Below are positions 5,538 to 10,659 of a stretch of 10,659 nt of DNA, one piece after another. The DNA is taken from NCBI GenBank assembly GCA_027314845.1, contig DAHVAA010000038.1, forward strand, positions 1 through 10,659, given 5' to 3'. How positions within the stretch are numbered: position 1 is the stretch's first letter; each line of letters opens with the position of its first letter. The notes under the pieces were generated by a model, which was not told the origin of the DNA, did no database searches, and saw only the letters and a list, made by a program, of their open reading frames with translations. The position numbers and the translations under genes were made by a program. The stretch is from Thermoplasmata archaeon. Its GTDB lineage: Archaea; Thermoplasmatota; Thermoplasmata; UBA184.

Positions 5538-6251
5538 CTATCCGCCCTCGACCCGGCTCCCGCGGAACGGCCGTCCGCGAACCGCCCGGTCGACGTTCGA
5601 GAGGTCCCGGCCGTTCACGATCGCTAGGGGGATCCCCGCGCGAGCGAGCATCTCCGCTCCGAGGCGGTCGAACAGGAAGTTCTGGCCGGCCTCGGTCGAG
5701 GTCCCGGCCATCACGAGCTCGCGGAACTGAGACCACCGAAGGCGATCGATCCGGTGGGCCTCCGGGTGCCGGTGCGGGTCGCGGTCATACACTCCGTCCA
5801 CGTCGGTCGCGTTCACGAGCCGAGCCGCGCGCAGCCGCACCGCCAGCATCGCCGCCACCCCGTCCGTGGTGTGGCCCGGCTCGGTCCCTCCAAGGACCAC
5901 GGGCGAGGCCCGATGGAGCTCGTGGACCGCCTCGGCGACGGTCGAGGGGGGCCGGGCGGGGCAGGGAGGCCCGATCCGACCGGCGAGCAGACGTGCATGC
6001 AACCGGGTCACCTCGATCCCGAGCTCGTCGAGCTCGACCTCGGTGAGCCCGAGCTCCCGACCGAGCCGGATGTACTGTCGAGCCGTTCGGCCGCCGCCGG
6101 TCGTGACGAGCAGCGGCATCGACCGGCCGAGCTTACGCAACAGGTCGGCGACCTTGGCCAGGTACGCGGCGTCGTCCTCCTCTCGGAAGAGGACCGAGCC
6201 CCCGAGGGAGAGCACGACCGGTGGGGGTGGGGGGCGCCTGCGGGCCGGCAT
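5538..6251 (-). CDS. pyrH: UMP kinase (archaeal PyrH, amino-acid-kinase fold)
   Basis: The enzyme phosphorylates UMP to UDP in the cytosol, an essential step of pyrimidine nucleotide synthesis. The 237-aa protein shows VVLSLGGSVL (12-21), TGGGRTARQYI (51-61), LDELGIEVTRL (74-84), GGTEPGHTTDGVAA (121-134) and NATDVDGVYDRDP (147-159), with AGQNFLFD near 188-195. This matches archaeal UMP kinase, which is shorter than bacterial PyrH. One small oddity is His85 in TRLHARLL, where the family usually has Asn. The frame is open well upstream, but an earlier start would run through rpiA; the ATG at 6251 places the first strand at the usual distance from the N terminus. A CATAAGA patch ~27 nt upstream (6275-6281) is the likely TATA element. 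It is followed on the same strand by adk, and the two kinases act consecutively on nucleotide pools. Confidence 0.93.
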   Translation of the reverse strand: MPARRRPPPPPVVLSLGGSVLFREEDDAAYLAKVADLLRKLGRSMPLLVTTGGGRTARQYIRLGRELGLTEVELDELGIEVTRLHARLLAGRIGPPCPARPPSTVAEAVHELHRASPVVLGGTEPGHTTDGVAAMLAVRLRAARLVNATDVDGVYDRDPHRHPEAHRIDRLRWSQFRELVMAGTSTEAGQNFLFDRLGAEMLARAGIPLAIVNGRDLSNVDRAVRGRPFRGSRVEGG

Positions 6252-6274
6252 CCCGGCGAGGGAGGCCCTCCGCG

Positions 6275-6281
6275 TCTTATG
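6275..6281 (-). promoter_or_regulatory. TATA-like element of pyrH, overlapping the upstream rpiA start codon
   Basis: The minus strand reads CATAAGA, centred ~27 nt from the pyrH ATG. The same bases contain the plus-strand ATG (6279) that would open the longer form of rpiA. A GAGGG-AGG-CCCTC inverted repeat (about 6258-6270) lies between this element and the pyrH start. Confidence 0.4.
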
Positions 6282-7037
6282 CGTGTCGGCGCCGTCCGGC
6301 GCATCATTCAAGAGGCGCGAACGCTCCCGGCCCACGTGGTCGACCCTCTCGATGCCGCGAAGTCGGCGGCCGCTCGCCATGCTGTCGGGCGCTGGGTGCG
6401 ACCTGGTCTCAAGCTCGCGCTCGGCACGGGCTCGACCGCGGCCCATGCGGTGCGCGCACTCGCCGAGCGGTTCCCCGAGGGGGCGTTCGACTGCGTCGCG
6501 AGCTCGGAGTCGACCGCCTCCTTGGCCCGTTCGCTCGGGATCTCCGTCCGCCCGCTGGCGGGCGATGACCACTTCGACCTGATGCTCGACGGCGCCGACG
6601 AGGTCTCGCCCACCCTCGACCTCACGAAGGGGGCCGGCGGCGCCCTGTTCCGGGAGAAGCTCCTGGCCCGCCTCTCGCGCGAGCTCGTGATCCTGGTCGA
6701 CCCCTCGAAGCTCGTAGGGACTCTCGGGGAGCGTCACCGGATCCCCGTCGAGGTCGTCCCCTTTGCCCGACCGGTGGTGGTACGGGAGGTCGAGCGGATC
6801 GGGTTCCGCTCCCACCTACGCTCGGTGGTCGGTGGCCGGCCCTACCTCTCCGACAACGGCAACGAGATCCTCGACCTTGCCCCGGCCTCCCCGCTCGCGG
6901 ACCCTCGATCGACGGAGCGCGCCCTCCGGGAGATACCCGGGGTCGTGGAGACGGGCCTCTTCCTCGGTCTCGCGCACTGGGTCGTCATCGGCCGACCGGA
7001 CGGCACGGTCGAGGACCGAGCACGCCCCCTGCCGTGA
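6279..7037 (+). CDS. rpiA: Ribose-5-phosphate isomerase A
   Basis: The enzyme interconverts ribose 5-phosphate and ribulose 5-phosphate, feeding nucleotide synthesis in the cytosol. From the 6279 ATG it is 252 aa. The family motifs are complete and in order: LALGTGSTA (phosphate loop), SSESTA, DGADEV with both catalytic aspartates, KGAGGALFREK with the Lys and the general-base Glu, and SDNGNEILD. The C-terminal IPGVVETGLFLG is also diagnostic. The start is uncertain. Archaeal relatives such as the Pyrococcus enzyme have only ~24-30 residues before the LGTGST loop; the in-frame GTG at 6336 would reproduce that (233 aa). The 6279 ATG adds a 19-residue extension and overlaps the divergent pyrH TATA element. 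Neither start has a Shine-Dalgarno. It is divergent from pyrH, with 27 nt between the two ATGs. Confidence 0.93.
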   Translation: MRVGAVRRIIQEARTLPAHVVDPLDAAKSAAARHAVGRWVRPGLKLALGTGSTAAHAVRALAERFPEGAFDCVASSESTASLARSLGISVRPLAGDDHFDLMLDGADEVSPTLDLTKGAGGALFREKLLARLSRELVILVDPSKLVGTLGERHRIPVEVVPFARPVVVREVERIGFRSHLRSVVGGRPYLSDNGNEILDLAPASPLADPRSTERALREIPGVVETGLFLGLAHWVVIGRPDGTVEDRARPLP

Positions 7038-7115
7038 TCAGGTCGGTCGCCCCGTAGGCGCCGGAGTTATCCGCCCGGGACGGTGCAGGGTCTCCGCGCC
7101 AAGCCGGAGGGGTCC
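7038..7115 (+). promoter_or_regulatory. Upstream region of the crotonase-oxygenase operon with a strong Shine-Dalgarno
   Basis: The 78-nt gap contains a weak AT patch (AGTTATCC, 7065-7072). GGAGGGG (7106-7112) starts 10 nt before the ATG at 7116 and is the best Shine-Dalgarno sequence in the window. It decides the ATG at 7116 over the in-frame GTG at 7083. Most first genes nearby look leaderless, so this gene differs in having a translated leader. Confidence 0.55.
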
Positions 7116-7898
7116 ATGCAAGGGAAGTTCATCCGCACCCGTGTCGACGACAACGTAGGATACATCGAGATCGGGAAGCCGAAGGCGAACACCTACGACC
7201 TCGATATGATGCGGGAGTTCGACCAGGCCGTGGAGGAGTTCCGGTTCGACGACTCGGCCCGGGTGATCGTGCTCTCGAGCGCCGTCCCGGGTTTCTTCAG
7301 CGCCGGCGCGGACATCGAGATGCTGAAGAAGAGCCAGCCGGACTTCAAGGCGATGTTCTGTCTCCACTGCCAGGAGACGCTCGACAAGTTCGCCAAGACC
7401 CCCAAGATCGTCATCGCCGCCATCAACGGTCACTGCGTCGGCGGCGGGCTCGAGATCGCCCTCTCCTGCGACCTCCGCATGATGGCGAAGGACTCGGGGC
7501 GGATCGGCCTCCCCGAAGTGACCCTCGGCGTGCTCCCGGGGACCGGCGGAACGCAGCGGCTCCCACGCCTGGTGGGGACGTCGCGCGCCCTCGACATGAT
7601 GATCACGGGCAAGCTCCTCACCCCGGAGGAGGCGCTCGCGATCGGTCTCGTCAACTACGTCTACTCCAAGGAGACGTTCGCGAAGGACGTCCAGGCCTAC
7701 GCGAGCACCCTTGCCCACGGCCCGGTGCGCGCGGTGAGCCTGATCAAGCGGTCGGTCATCGAGGGGATCGAGATGCCGCTGACCGCGGGCCTTGCGCTCG
7801 AGCGGGAGCTGCAGAACCGGCTGTTCGTCACCGACGACGCGAAGGAGGGTCTCACCGCGTTCGTCGAGAAGCGGAAGCCCACCTTTAAGGGTCATTAA
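7116..7898 (+). CDS. Enoyl-CoA hydratase/isomerase (crotonase family)
   Basis: The 260-aa protein is a standard single-domain crotonase. The oxyanion-hole and CoA region GFFSAGADIEML (59-70) and GHCVGGGLE (105-113) are intact. Both hydratase glutamates are present: Glu113 in GGGLE and Glu134 in GLPEVTLGVLPGTGGTQRL. A true enoyl-CoA hydratase adding water to a trans-2-enoyl-CoA is therefore the best call, rather than a dehalogenase or decarboxylase lacking one Glu. It acts in the cytosol on acyl-CoA intermediates. The next gene, 26 nt downstream on the same strand, encodes a PaaA-like CoA-ester epoxidase subunit. A role like PaaF/PaaG or BoxC in aerobic degradation of an aromatic or other CoA ester is thus possible, though plain beta-oxidation is not excluded. 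A Shine-Dalgarno at 7106-7112 supports the start. Confidence 0.93.
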   Translation: MQGKFIRTRVDDNVGYIEIGKPKANTYDLDMMREFDQAVEEFRFDDSARVIVLSSAVPGFFSAGADIEMLKKSQPDFKAMFCLHCQETLDKFAKTPKIVIAAINGHCVGGGLEIALSCDLRMMAKDSGRIGLPEVTLGVLPGTGGTQRLPRLVGTSRALDMMITGKLLTPEEALAIGLVNYVYSKETFAKDVQAYASTLAHGPVRAVSLIKRSVIEGIEMPLTAGLALERELQNRLFVTDDAKEGLTAFVEKRKPTFKGH

Positions 7899-7924
7899 GG
7901 CGTAGTGACCTCGGACGGCGAGCC

Positions 7925-8755
7925 ATGGCGCCTGCTACCGATACCCCCAAGGTCCCTACCGCGGCCAAGAGCCTCAAGGAGGGCGGGACGGTCGAGCCCG
8001 TCCGCGAGATCCTCTGGGGGTCGGCGGCGGGCGTACGGAAGTACGAGACCGCGGAGGAGCTGCCCTCCGACATGCGCAAGCTGGTCGTCAAGCTGATGGT
8101 CGTCCAGGCCGACACCGAGTTCGCGTCGATCCAGCAGCACCGACCGTGGCTCGACAGCGCGCCGACGCTCGAAGACCGCTGGATCGAGTCCCGGATCGTC
8201 GCCGACGAGGCGCGGCACGGGCTCCAGGCGTGCCGGATCCTCCGGGACTTCGGCGAGGAGGGGCAGCGTTTCATCGACGAGCTCCTCACGAAGAAGGAAG
8301 GCGAGCACAAGCTCGACGCGTTCAACATGAAGTTCGACCGCTGGAGCGATGTGGGCGCCTTCACCTGCTTTGTCGATCGCGTGGGGGTTTACCAGCTGCG
8401 CGCGTTCCAGGAATGTTCCTACGGTCCGCTCGCTCGCGCGATGCCGCTCATGTTGAGCGAGGAGCAGCTCCACCTCAACTTCGGCCTCTCGGTGCTGCGC
8501 CGGATGGTCCAGGACGGACCGAAGTACGCCGGGTCGAAGGAAGAGGCCGAGGCCGCGGCCCGCAAATGGTACCCGCGCGCGCTCGACATGTTCGGCCACT
8601 CCAACTCCGACACGAGCCGACGCGCGATTGAGTACGGATTGAAGCGCTGGACGAACGAGGAGGCCCGGGCCCGGTACATCTCCGAGGTCGAGGGCCTCAT
8701 GCGGCAGATCGGGCTCGAGCTCCCGCCGGTCGATTTCGACCGCCGGGTCCTCTAG
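7925..8755 (+). CDS. PaaA/BoxB-like diiron oxygenase subunit (phenylacetyl-CoA epoxidase type)
   Basis: The 276-aa protein has the ferritin-like fold of the PaaA/PaaC (phenylacetic acid catabolic) family. It most resembles the catalytic subunit PaaA: SYGPLARAM (165-173), a WSDVGAF segment (140-146) and a RKWYPRALDMFG segment (213-224) echo PaaA. A full set of likely iron ligands can be placed by spacing: Glu65, Glu95 and His98 (DEARHG), Asp151, then Glu180 and His183 (EEQLH). These enzymes use O2 to epoxidise CoA-bound aromatic rings. PaaA normally needs the structural partner PaaC and the reductase PaaE, and BoxB is larger (~470 aa); none is visible here. The first ~20 residues look disordered. 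No Shine-Dalgarno is evident and the gap to the crotonase gene is 26 nt, so co-transcription is likely. The substrate is unknown; family is secure. Confidence 0.87.
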   Translation: MAPATDTPKVPTAAKSLKEGGTVEPVREILWGSAAGVRKYETAEELPSDMRKLVVKLMVVQADTEFASIQQHRPWLDSAPTLEDRWIESRIVADEARHGLQACRILRDFGEEGQRFIDELLTKKEGEHKLDAFNMKFDRWSDVGAFTCFVDRVGVYQLRAFQECSYGPLARAMPLMLSEEQLHLNFGLSVLRRMVQDGPKYAGSKEEAEAAARKWYPRALDMFGHSNSDTSRRAIEYGLKRWTNEEARARYISEVEGLMRQIGLELPPVDFDRRVL

Positions 8756-8794
8756 CGTGCGACCCCCGTCGACCGGGCCCCGGACCGCGGGAGC

Positions 8795-9802
8795 TCAACC
8801 GACCTTGCGGGCGCCCGGCCCGGGGCGTACCGTGACCGTGCGGACGACGCCGGGTAACCGGGCGAGGCGGGATCGGACCCGGGCGAGGTCCGGGCGGAGC
8901 AGGAAGACGTGGACATGGGCTCCGGCATCGTGTGTGTAGGCGGCCACCGACCGACCGGCGGCGCGGTTGAGCGAGCGGACCTCGCCCAGCACCGCGCGCG
9001 AGGTCGTGGTGAGGTAGTTTAGCGGGGGGACGGTCGTCTCGCAGACCTCGCGGAAGCTGTCGCACTCCTCCATCACGACCGGAAAGAGCGCCTCGGCGTC
9101 CCGGTCTCGGATCGCCCGCCGGATCGCGCGAAGGCGGTCGGGGATCTCGGCGAGGCGCCGCTCGTAGGCCGAGCTCGTCCGGACCGTGAGCTGCATCGCG
9201 TCCGCGGACCGTACGGCTTTCACCGGTGCGCCCTCCACCAGGAGGACCAGGTCGACCAGGTCGGGCCAGTGCCCGGGTCCAAAGAGCGGGCGCGCGTAGC
9301 AGTCCCGACCGTCCGACCTCTCGCCGGCGCGCCACTCGACGAACCCGCCGAAGACGGAGCGCGCGGCGCTCCCGGAACCGAACCGGGCGAGCTGGGAGAG
9401 CGCTCGGGGGGAGAGACGGAGTCCGGCGGCGGCCGAAGCGGCGCCGGCGAGCGCCGCGAAGCCGCTCGCGCTCGAGGCGAGCCCGCTCGCGGTCGGGAAG
9501 TTGTTCGACGACCGGACCTGCGCGGGGACGTCCCGGCCCGCGAGCGATCGGACCCGGTCGAGGAACCGGACCACGGCCTCTCTCGGGCCCCCGCTCGCGA
9601 CCTCTCCGTTGAGGACCACTTCGTCCCTTCGTAGGGTCGGGTCGAACCGTACGGTCGTCCGCGAGCGCAGCCGCTCGAGGGTGACGGAAAGCGAGGAGTT
9701 GAACGGGAGGGCCCGCTCGCGGTCGCGCACTCCCCAGTACTTCACGAGGGCGATGTTCGGGGGCGCCTCGAAGGTCGCCCCTCGCTCGCTCGCCCGCGTC
9801 AT
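8795..9802 (-). CDS. Diphosphomevalonate/phosphomevalonate decarboxylase family (GHMP kinase fold)
   Basis: The 335-aa protein matches the mevalonate-pathway decarboxylases making isopentenyl (di)phosphate for archaeal lipids. APPNIALVKYWG (13-24), NSSLSVTL (35-42), SNNFPTASGLASSASG (99-114) and GSGSAARSVFGG (142-153) follow the family closely. The residues that separate decarboxylases from mevalonate 3-kinase of Thermoplasma (where they are replaced) are present: Lys21, Arg148 and Asp292 (YTHDAGAHVHV). Decarboxylation is therefore expected. The lysine usual after KYWG is Val25, a change at the phosphate end of the site. Whether the substrate is mevalonate 5-diphosphate, 5-phosphate or 3,5-bisphosphate cannot be told. 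The gene converges on the PaaA-like gene with a 39-nt gap and diverges from the thioesterase gene, sharing a TATA tract about 33 nt from its ATG. Confidence 0.88.
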   Translation of the reverse strand: MTRASERGATFEAPPNIALVKYWGVRDRERALPFNSSLSVTLERLRSRTTVRFDPTLRRDEVVLNGEVASGGPREAVVRFLDRVRSLAGRDVPAQVRSSNNFPTASGLASSASGFAALAGAASAAAGLRLSPRALSQLARFGSGSAARSVFGGFVEWRAGERSDGRDCYARPLFGPGHWPDLVDLVLLVEGAPVKAVRSADAMQLTVRTSSAYERRLAEIPDRLRAIRRAIRDRDAEALFPVVMEECDSFREVCETTVPPLNYLTTTSRAVLGEVRSLNRAAGRSVAAYTHDAGAHVHVFLLRPDLARVRSRLARLPGVVRTVTVRPGPGARKVG

Positions 9803-9830
9803 CCTGGCGCGGGCGGACGGGGTCGCGCAG

Positions 9831-9838
9831 TACTTATC
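9831..9838. promoter_or_regulatory. Shared TATA element between the decarboxylase and thioesterase genes
   Basis: TACTTATC on plus (GATAAGTA on minus) is the only AT-rich tract in the 59-nt divergent gap. Its centre lies ~33 nt from the minus ATG (9802) and ~27 nt from the plus ATG (9862). Both genes lack a Shine-Dalgarno, so a single core element firing both ways onto leaderless mRNAs is plausible. Confidence 0.5.
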
Positions 9839-9861
9839 CGCGTTGGCCGCTCCCGCCGCGC

Positions 9862-10359
9862 ATGCCGCGCCGGGAGGTCCTGCCCGAGCCTCGCCCGACC
9901 CGGCCGCTCCCCGACCTCCTTCACGCGGCCCGTCGTGGCGGATTCCACGCCGAAGTGGGCTTTCGCATCGATGCGGCGCGCAGCGGGCAGGGGGTCTGCA
10001 CGGTCACGGGCACGGTGGAGCGGCGCCACCTCAACATCAACGAGGTCGTCCATGGCGGGGTCTACGCCACGATCCTCGACACGGCCATGGGCGGGGCCGT
10101 CGTCAGCCTGCTCGGCGAGGGCGAAACGACCGCGACCACCTCCCTCTATGTGGAGTTCCTCCGGGCGGCGCGTCGCGGAGACACCCTCACCGCGCGCGGC
10201 GAGGTGCTCCGCCGAGGTCGACACATCGCCTTCGCCGAGGGGAACCTCTTCGATGCGGAAGGTCGGCGGCTGAGCCAGGCCCGCGGGACCTGGTACATTT
10301 GGTCGGACGACGGCGCGCATCCCCGTCCCACCGCCCCACCGAGGGCTAGGCGCCGGTGA
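9862..10359 (+). CDS. PaaI-type hotdog-fold acyl-CoA thioesterase
   Basis: The 165-aa protein has one hotdog domain (about 25-148) of the PaaI thioesterase type. The signature is NINEVVHGGVYATILDTAMGG (58-78): His64-Gly-Gly on the central helix, with Asp73 in the position of the catalytic acid. FLRAARRGDTL (99-109) and the RRGRHIAFAEG strand (117-127) are typical of the second half. Such enzymes hydrolyse acyl-CoA esters in the cytosol; PaaI in phenylacetate degraders removes dead-end aromatic CoA esters. The Arg/Pro-rich first ~20 and last ~15 residues look disordered. The ATG fits the shared TATA tract at 9831-9838 as a leaderless start. Its 3' end overlaps the converging aminopeptidase gene by 14 bp. 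A pathway link to the nearby PaaA-like gene is attractive but inferred from proximity only. Confidence 0.88.
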   Translation: MPRREVLPEPRPTRPLPDLLHAARRGGFHAEVGFRIDAARSGQGVCTVTGTVERRHLNINEVVHGGVYATILDTAMGGAVVSLLGEGETTATTSLYVEFLRAARRGDTLTARGEVLRRGRHIAFAEGNLFDAEGRRLSQARGTWYIWSDDGAHPRPTAPPRARRR

Positions 10360-10657
10360 GCCTCGCCCGCAGTCGCTCGAGGAGCTCGAGCGACTCGAGG
10401 CCTTTCTCCCGCCCGCGAGCTCCCTCGGGATACGAGTGGGACGGGAAGAGCTCGCGCGTCGCCTTGGGGAATGCGAGGCCGATGAGGGGAATCGTTCGCT
10501 CCAGGAGCATCGAAAGGTCGCCCGACCCACGGAACACCTCCGCGAGCTGGGACAGGTTCTGCTCGAACCACGGGACGAGCAAAGGACGGCCCACAGGGTT
10601 CGCGGCGACGTGGGCGAGGATCGGCACAACGTGGCCCGGACCGACGCCACCCGCCCG
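10346..10657 (-). CDS. M1-family metallopeptidase (aminopeptidase N/tricorn-interacting factor-like), C-terminal end
   Basis: Only the last ~103 residues lie in the window; the frame remains open through the right edge. The segment reads as the end of the helical C-terminal (ERAP1-like) domain of M1 zinc aminopeptidases. ILAHVAANPVGR (the family's conserved NP-x-GR turn) is followed by a PWFEQNLSQL helix (usually W-x-F-x-x-N-W). A helical stretch ends in ESLELLERLRARL, like the terminal W/LL-R helices of these enzymes. The catalytic HEXXH region is off the window. In archaea these enzymes trim peptides from the proteasome or tricorn protease. The stop codon lies inside the 3' end of the converging thioesterase gene. 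Assignment rests on a short conserved turn and overall pattern, so confidence is moderate. Confidence 0.65.
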   Translation of the reverse strand, partial: RAGGVGPGHVVPILAHVAANPVGRPLLVPWFEQNLSQLAEVFRGSGDLSMLLERTIPLIGLAFPKATRELFPSHSYPEGARGREKGLESLELLERLRARLTGA

Positions 10658-10659
10658 CA

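Noticed and set aside
4810..5736. 308-codon minus-strand frame over adk
   Set aside because: It is a shadow frame dominated by Arg, Pro and Gly; the adk frame has all family motifs.
5754..6278. Upstream extension of the rpiA frame
   Set aside because: It runs antisense through pyrH and is low-complexity; RpiA does not have such an N-terminal region.
6252..6815. Upstream extension of the UMP kinase frame to 6815
   Set aside because: The extension runs antisense through rpiA, has no resemblance to the kinase family, and would add ~188 residues before the first strand.
8756..8794. CCGGG-C-CCCGG hairpin between the oxygenase and decarboxylase stops as a terminator
   Set aside because: The loop is too short and no T-run follows on either strand; such matches are expected by chance at this GC content.
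9799..10650. 283-codon minus-strand frame over the thioesterase gene
   Set aside because: It is a shadow of the PaaI-like and aminopeptidase genes with no recognisable motifs.
1..10659. CRISPR array, insertion sequence, integrase or tRNA attachment-site duplication
   Set aside because: No regularly spaced repeats, no transposase-like or integrase-like product, and no direct repeat of a tRNA 3' end were seen.

Overview
This GC-rich window (most third codon positions are G or C) is from an archaeon. The evidence is the gene content and signals together: an archaeal-type secretion/pilus ATPase beside a pilin-like protein, an archaeal-type UMP kinase, a mevalonate-pathway decarboxylase, a tRNA-Tyr with the archaeal C1-G72 pair and an intron at the canonical 37/38 site, and TATA-like boxes about 25-33 nt upstream of start codons with no Shine-Dalgarno (leaderless genes). 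A Thermoplasmatota-like lineage from an aerobic habitat would fit, but that placement is inference from gene style, not a computed phylogeny.

Layout. 1-1700 (minus): a surface-appendage operon, pilin-like gene first, then the start of a type II/IV secretion ATPase that runs off the left edge. 1770-2424 (plus): a tandem ACT-domain sensor protein behind a palindrome, then tRNA-Gly(CCC). 2557-4073 (minus): an unrecognised 108-aa protein downstream of a membrane protein that joins a DoxX/DoxD-like four-helix region to a C-terminal cupredoxin domain. 4147-4254 (minus): intron-containing tRNA-Tyr(GTA), which shares a TATA tract with the divergent histidine-phosphatase gene (4314-4847, plus). 4854-6251 (minus): UMP kinase then adenylate kinase, two nucleoside monophosphate kinases separated by 54 nt. 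6279-7037 (plus): ribose-5-phosphate isomerase A, divergent from and almost abutting the UMP kinase gene. 7116-8755 (plus): an enoyl-CoA hydratase and a PaaA/BoxB-type diiron oxygenase subunit, apparently one operon. 8795-9802 (minus) and 9862-10359 (plus): a mevalonate-pathway decarboxylase and a PaaI-type hotdog thioesterase, divergent from one TATA tract. 10346-10657 (minus): the C-terminal end of an M1 aminopeptidase running off the right edge.

How the genes fit together. Most are housekeeping: nucleotide kinases, pentose phosphate, isoprenoid lipid precursors, tRNAs. The most distinctive part is 7116-10359, where three acyl-CoA functions of the aerobic phenylacetate/benzoate type (crotonase, PaaA-like epoxidase subunit with a complete diiron ligand set, PaaI-like thioesterase) lie close together without PaaB, PaaC, PaaD or PaaE in view. 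The second is the DoxX-cupredoxin fusion, whose copper site looks like CuA but lacks the expected second histidine. No CRISPR array, insertion sequence, integrase or other mobile element is visible.
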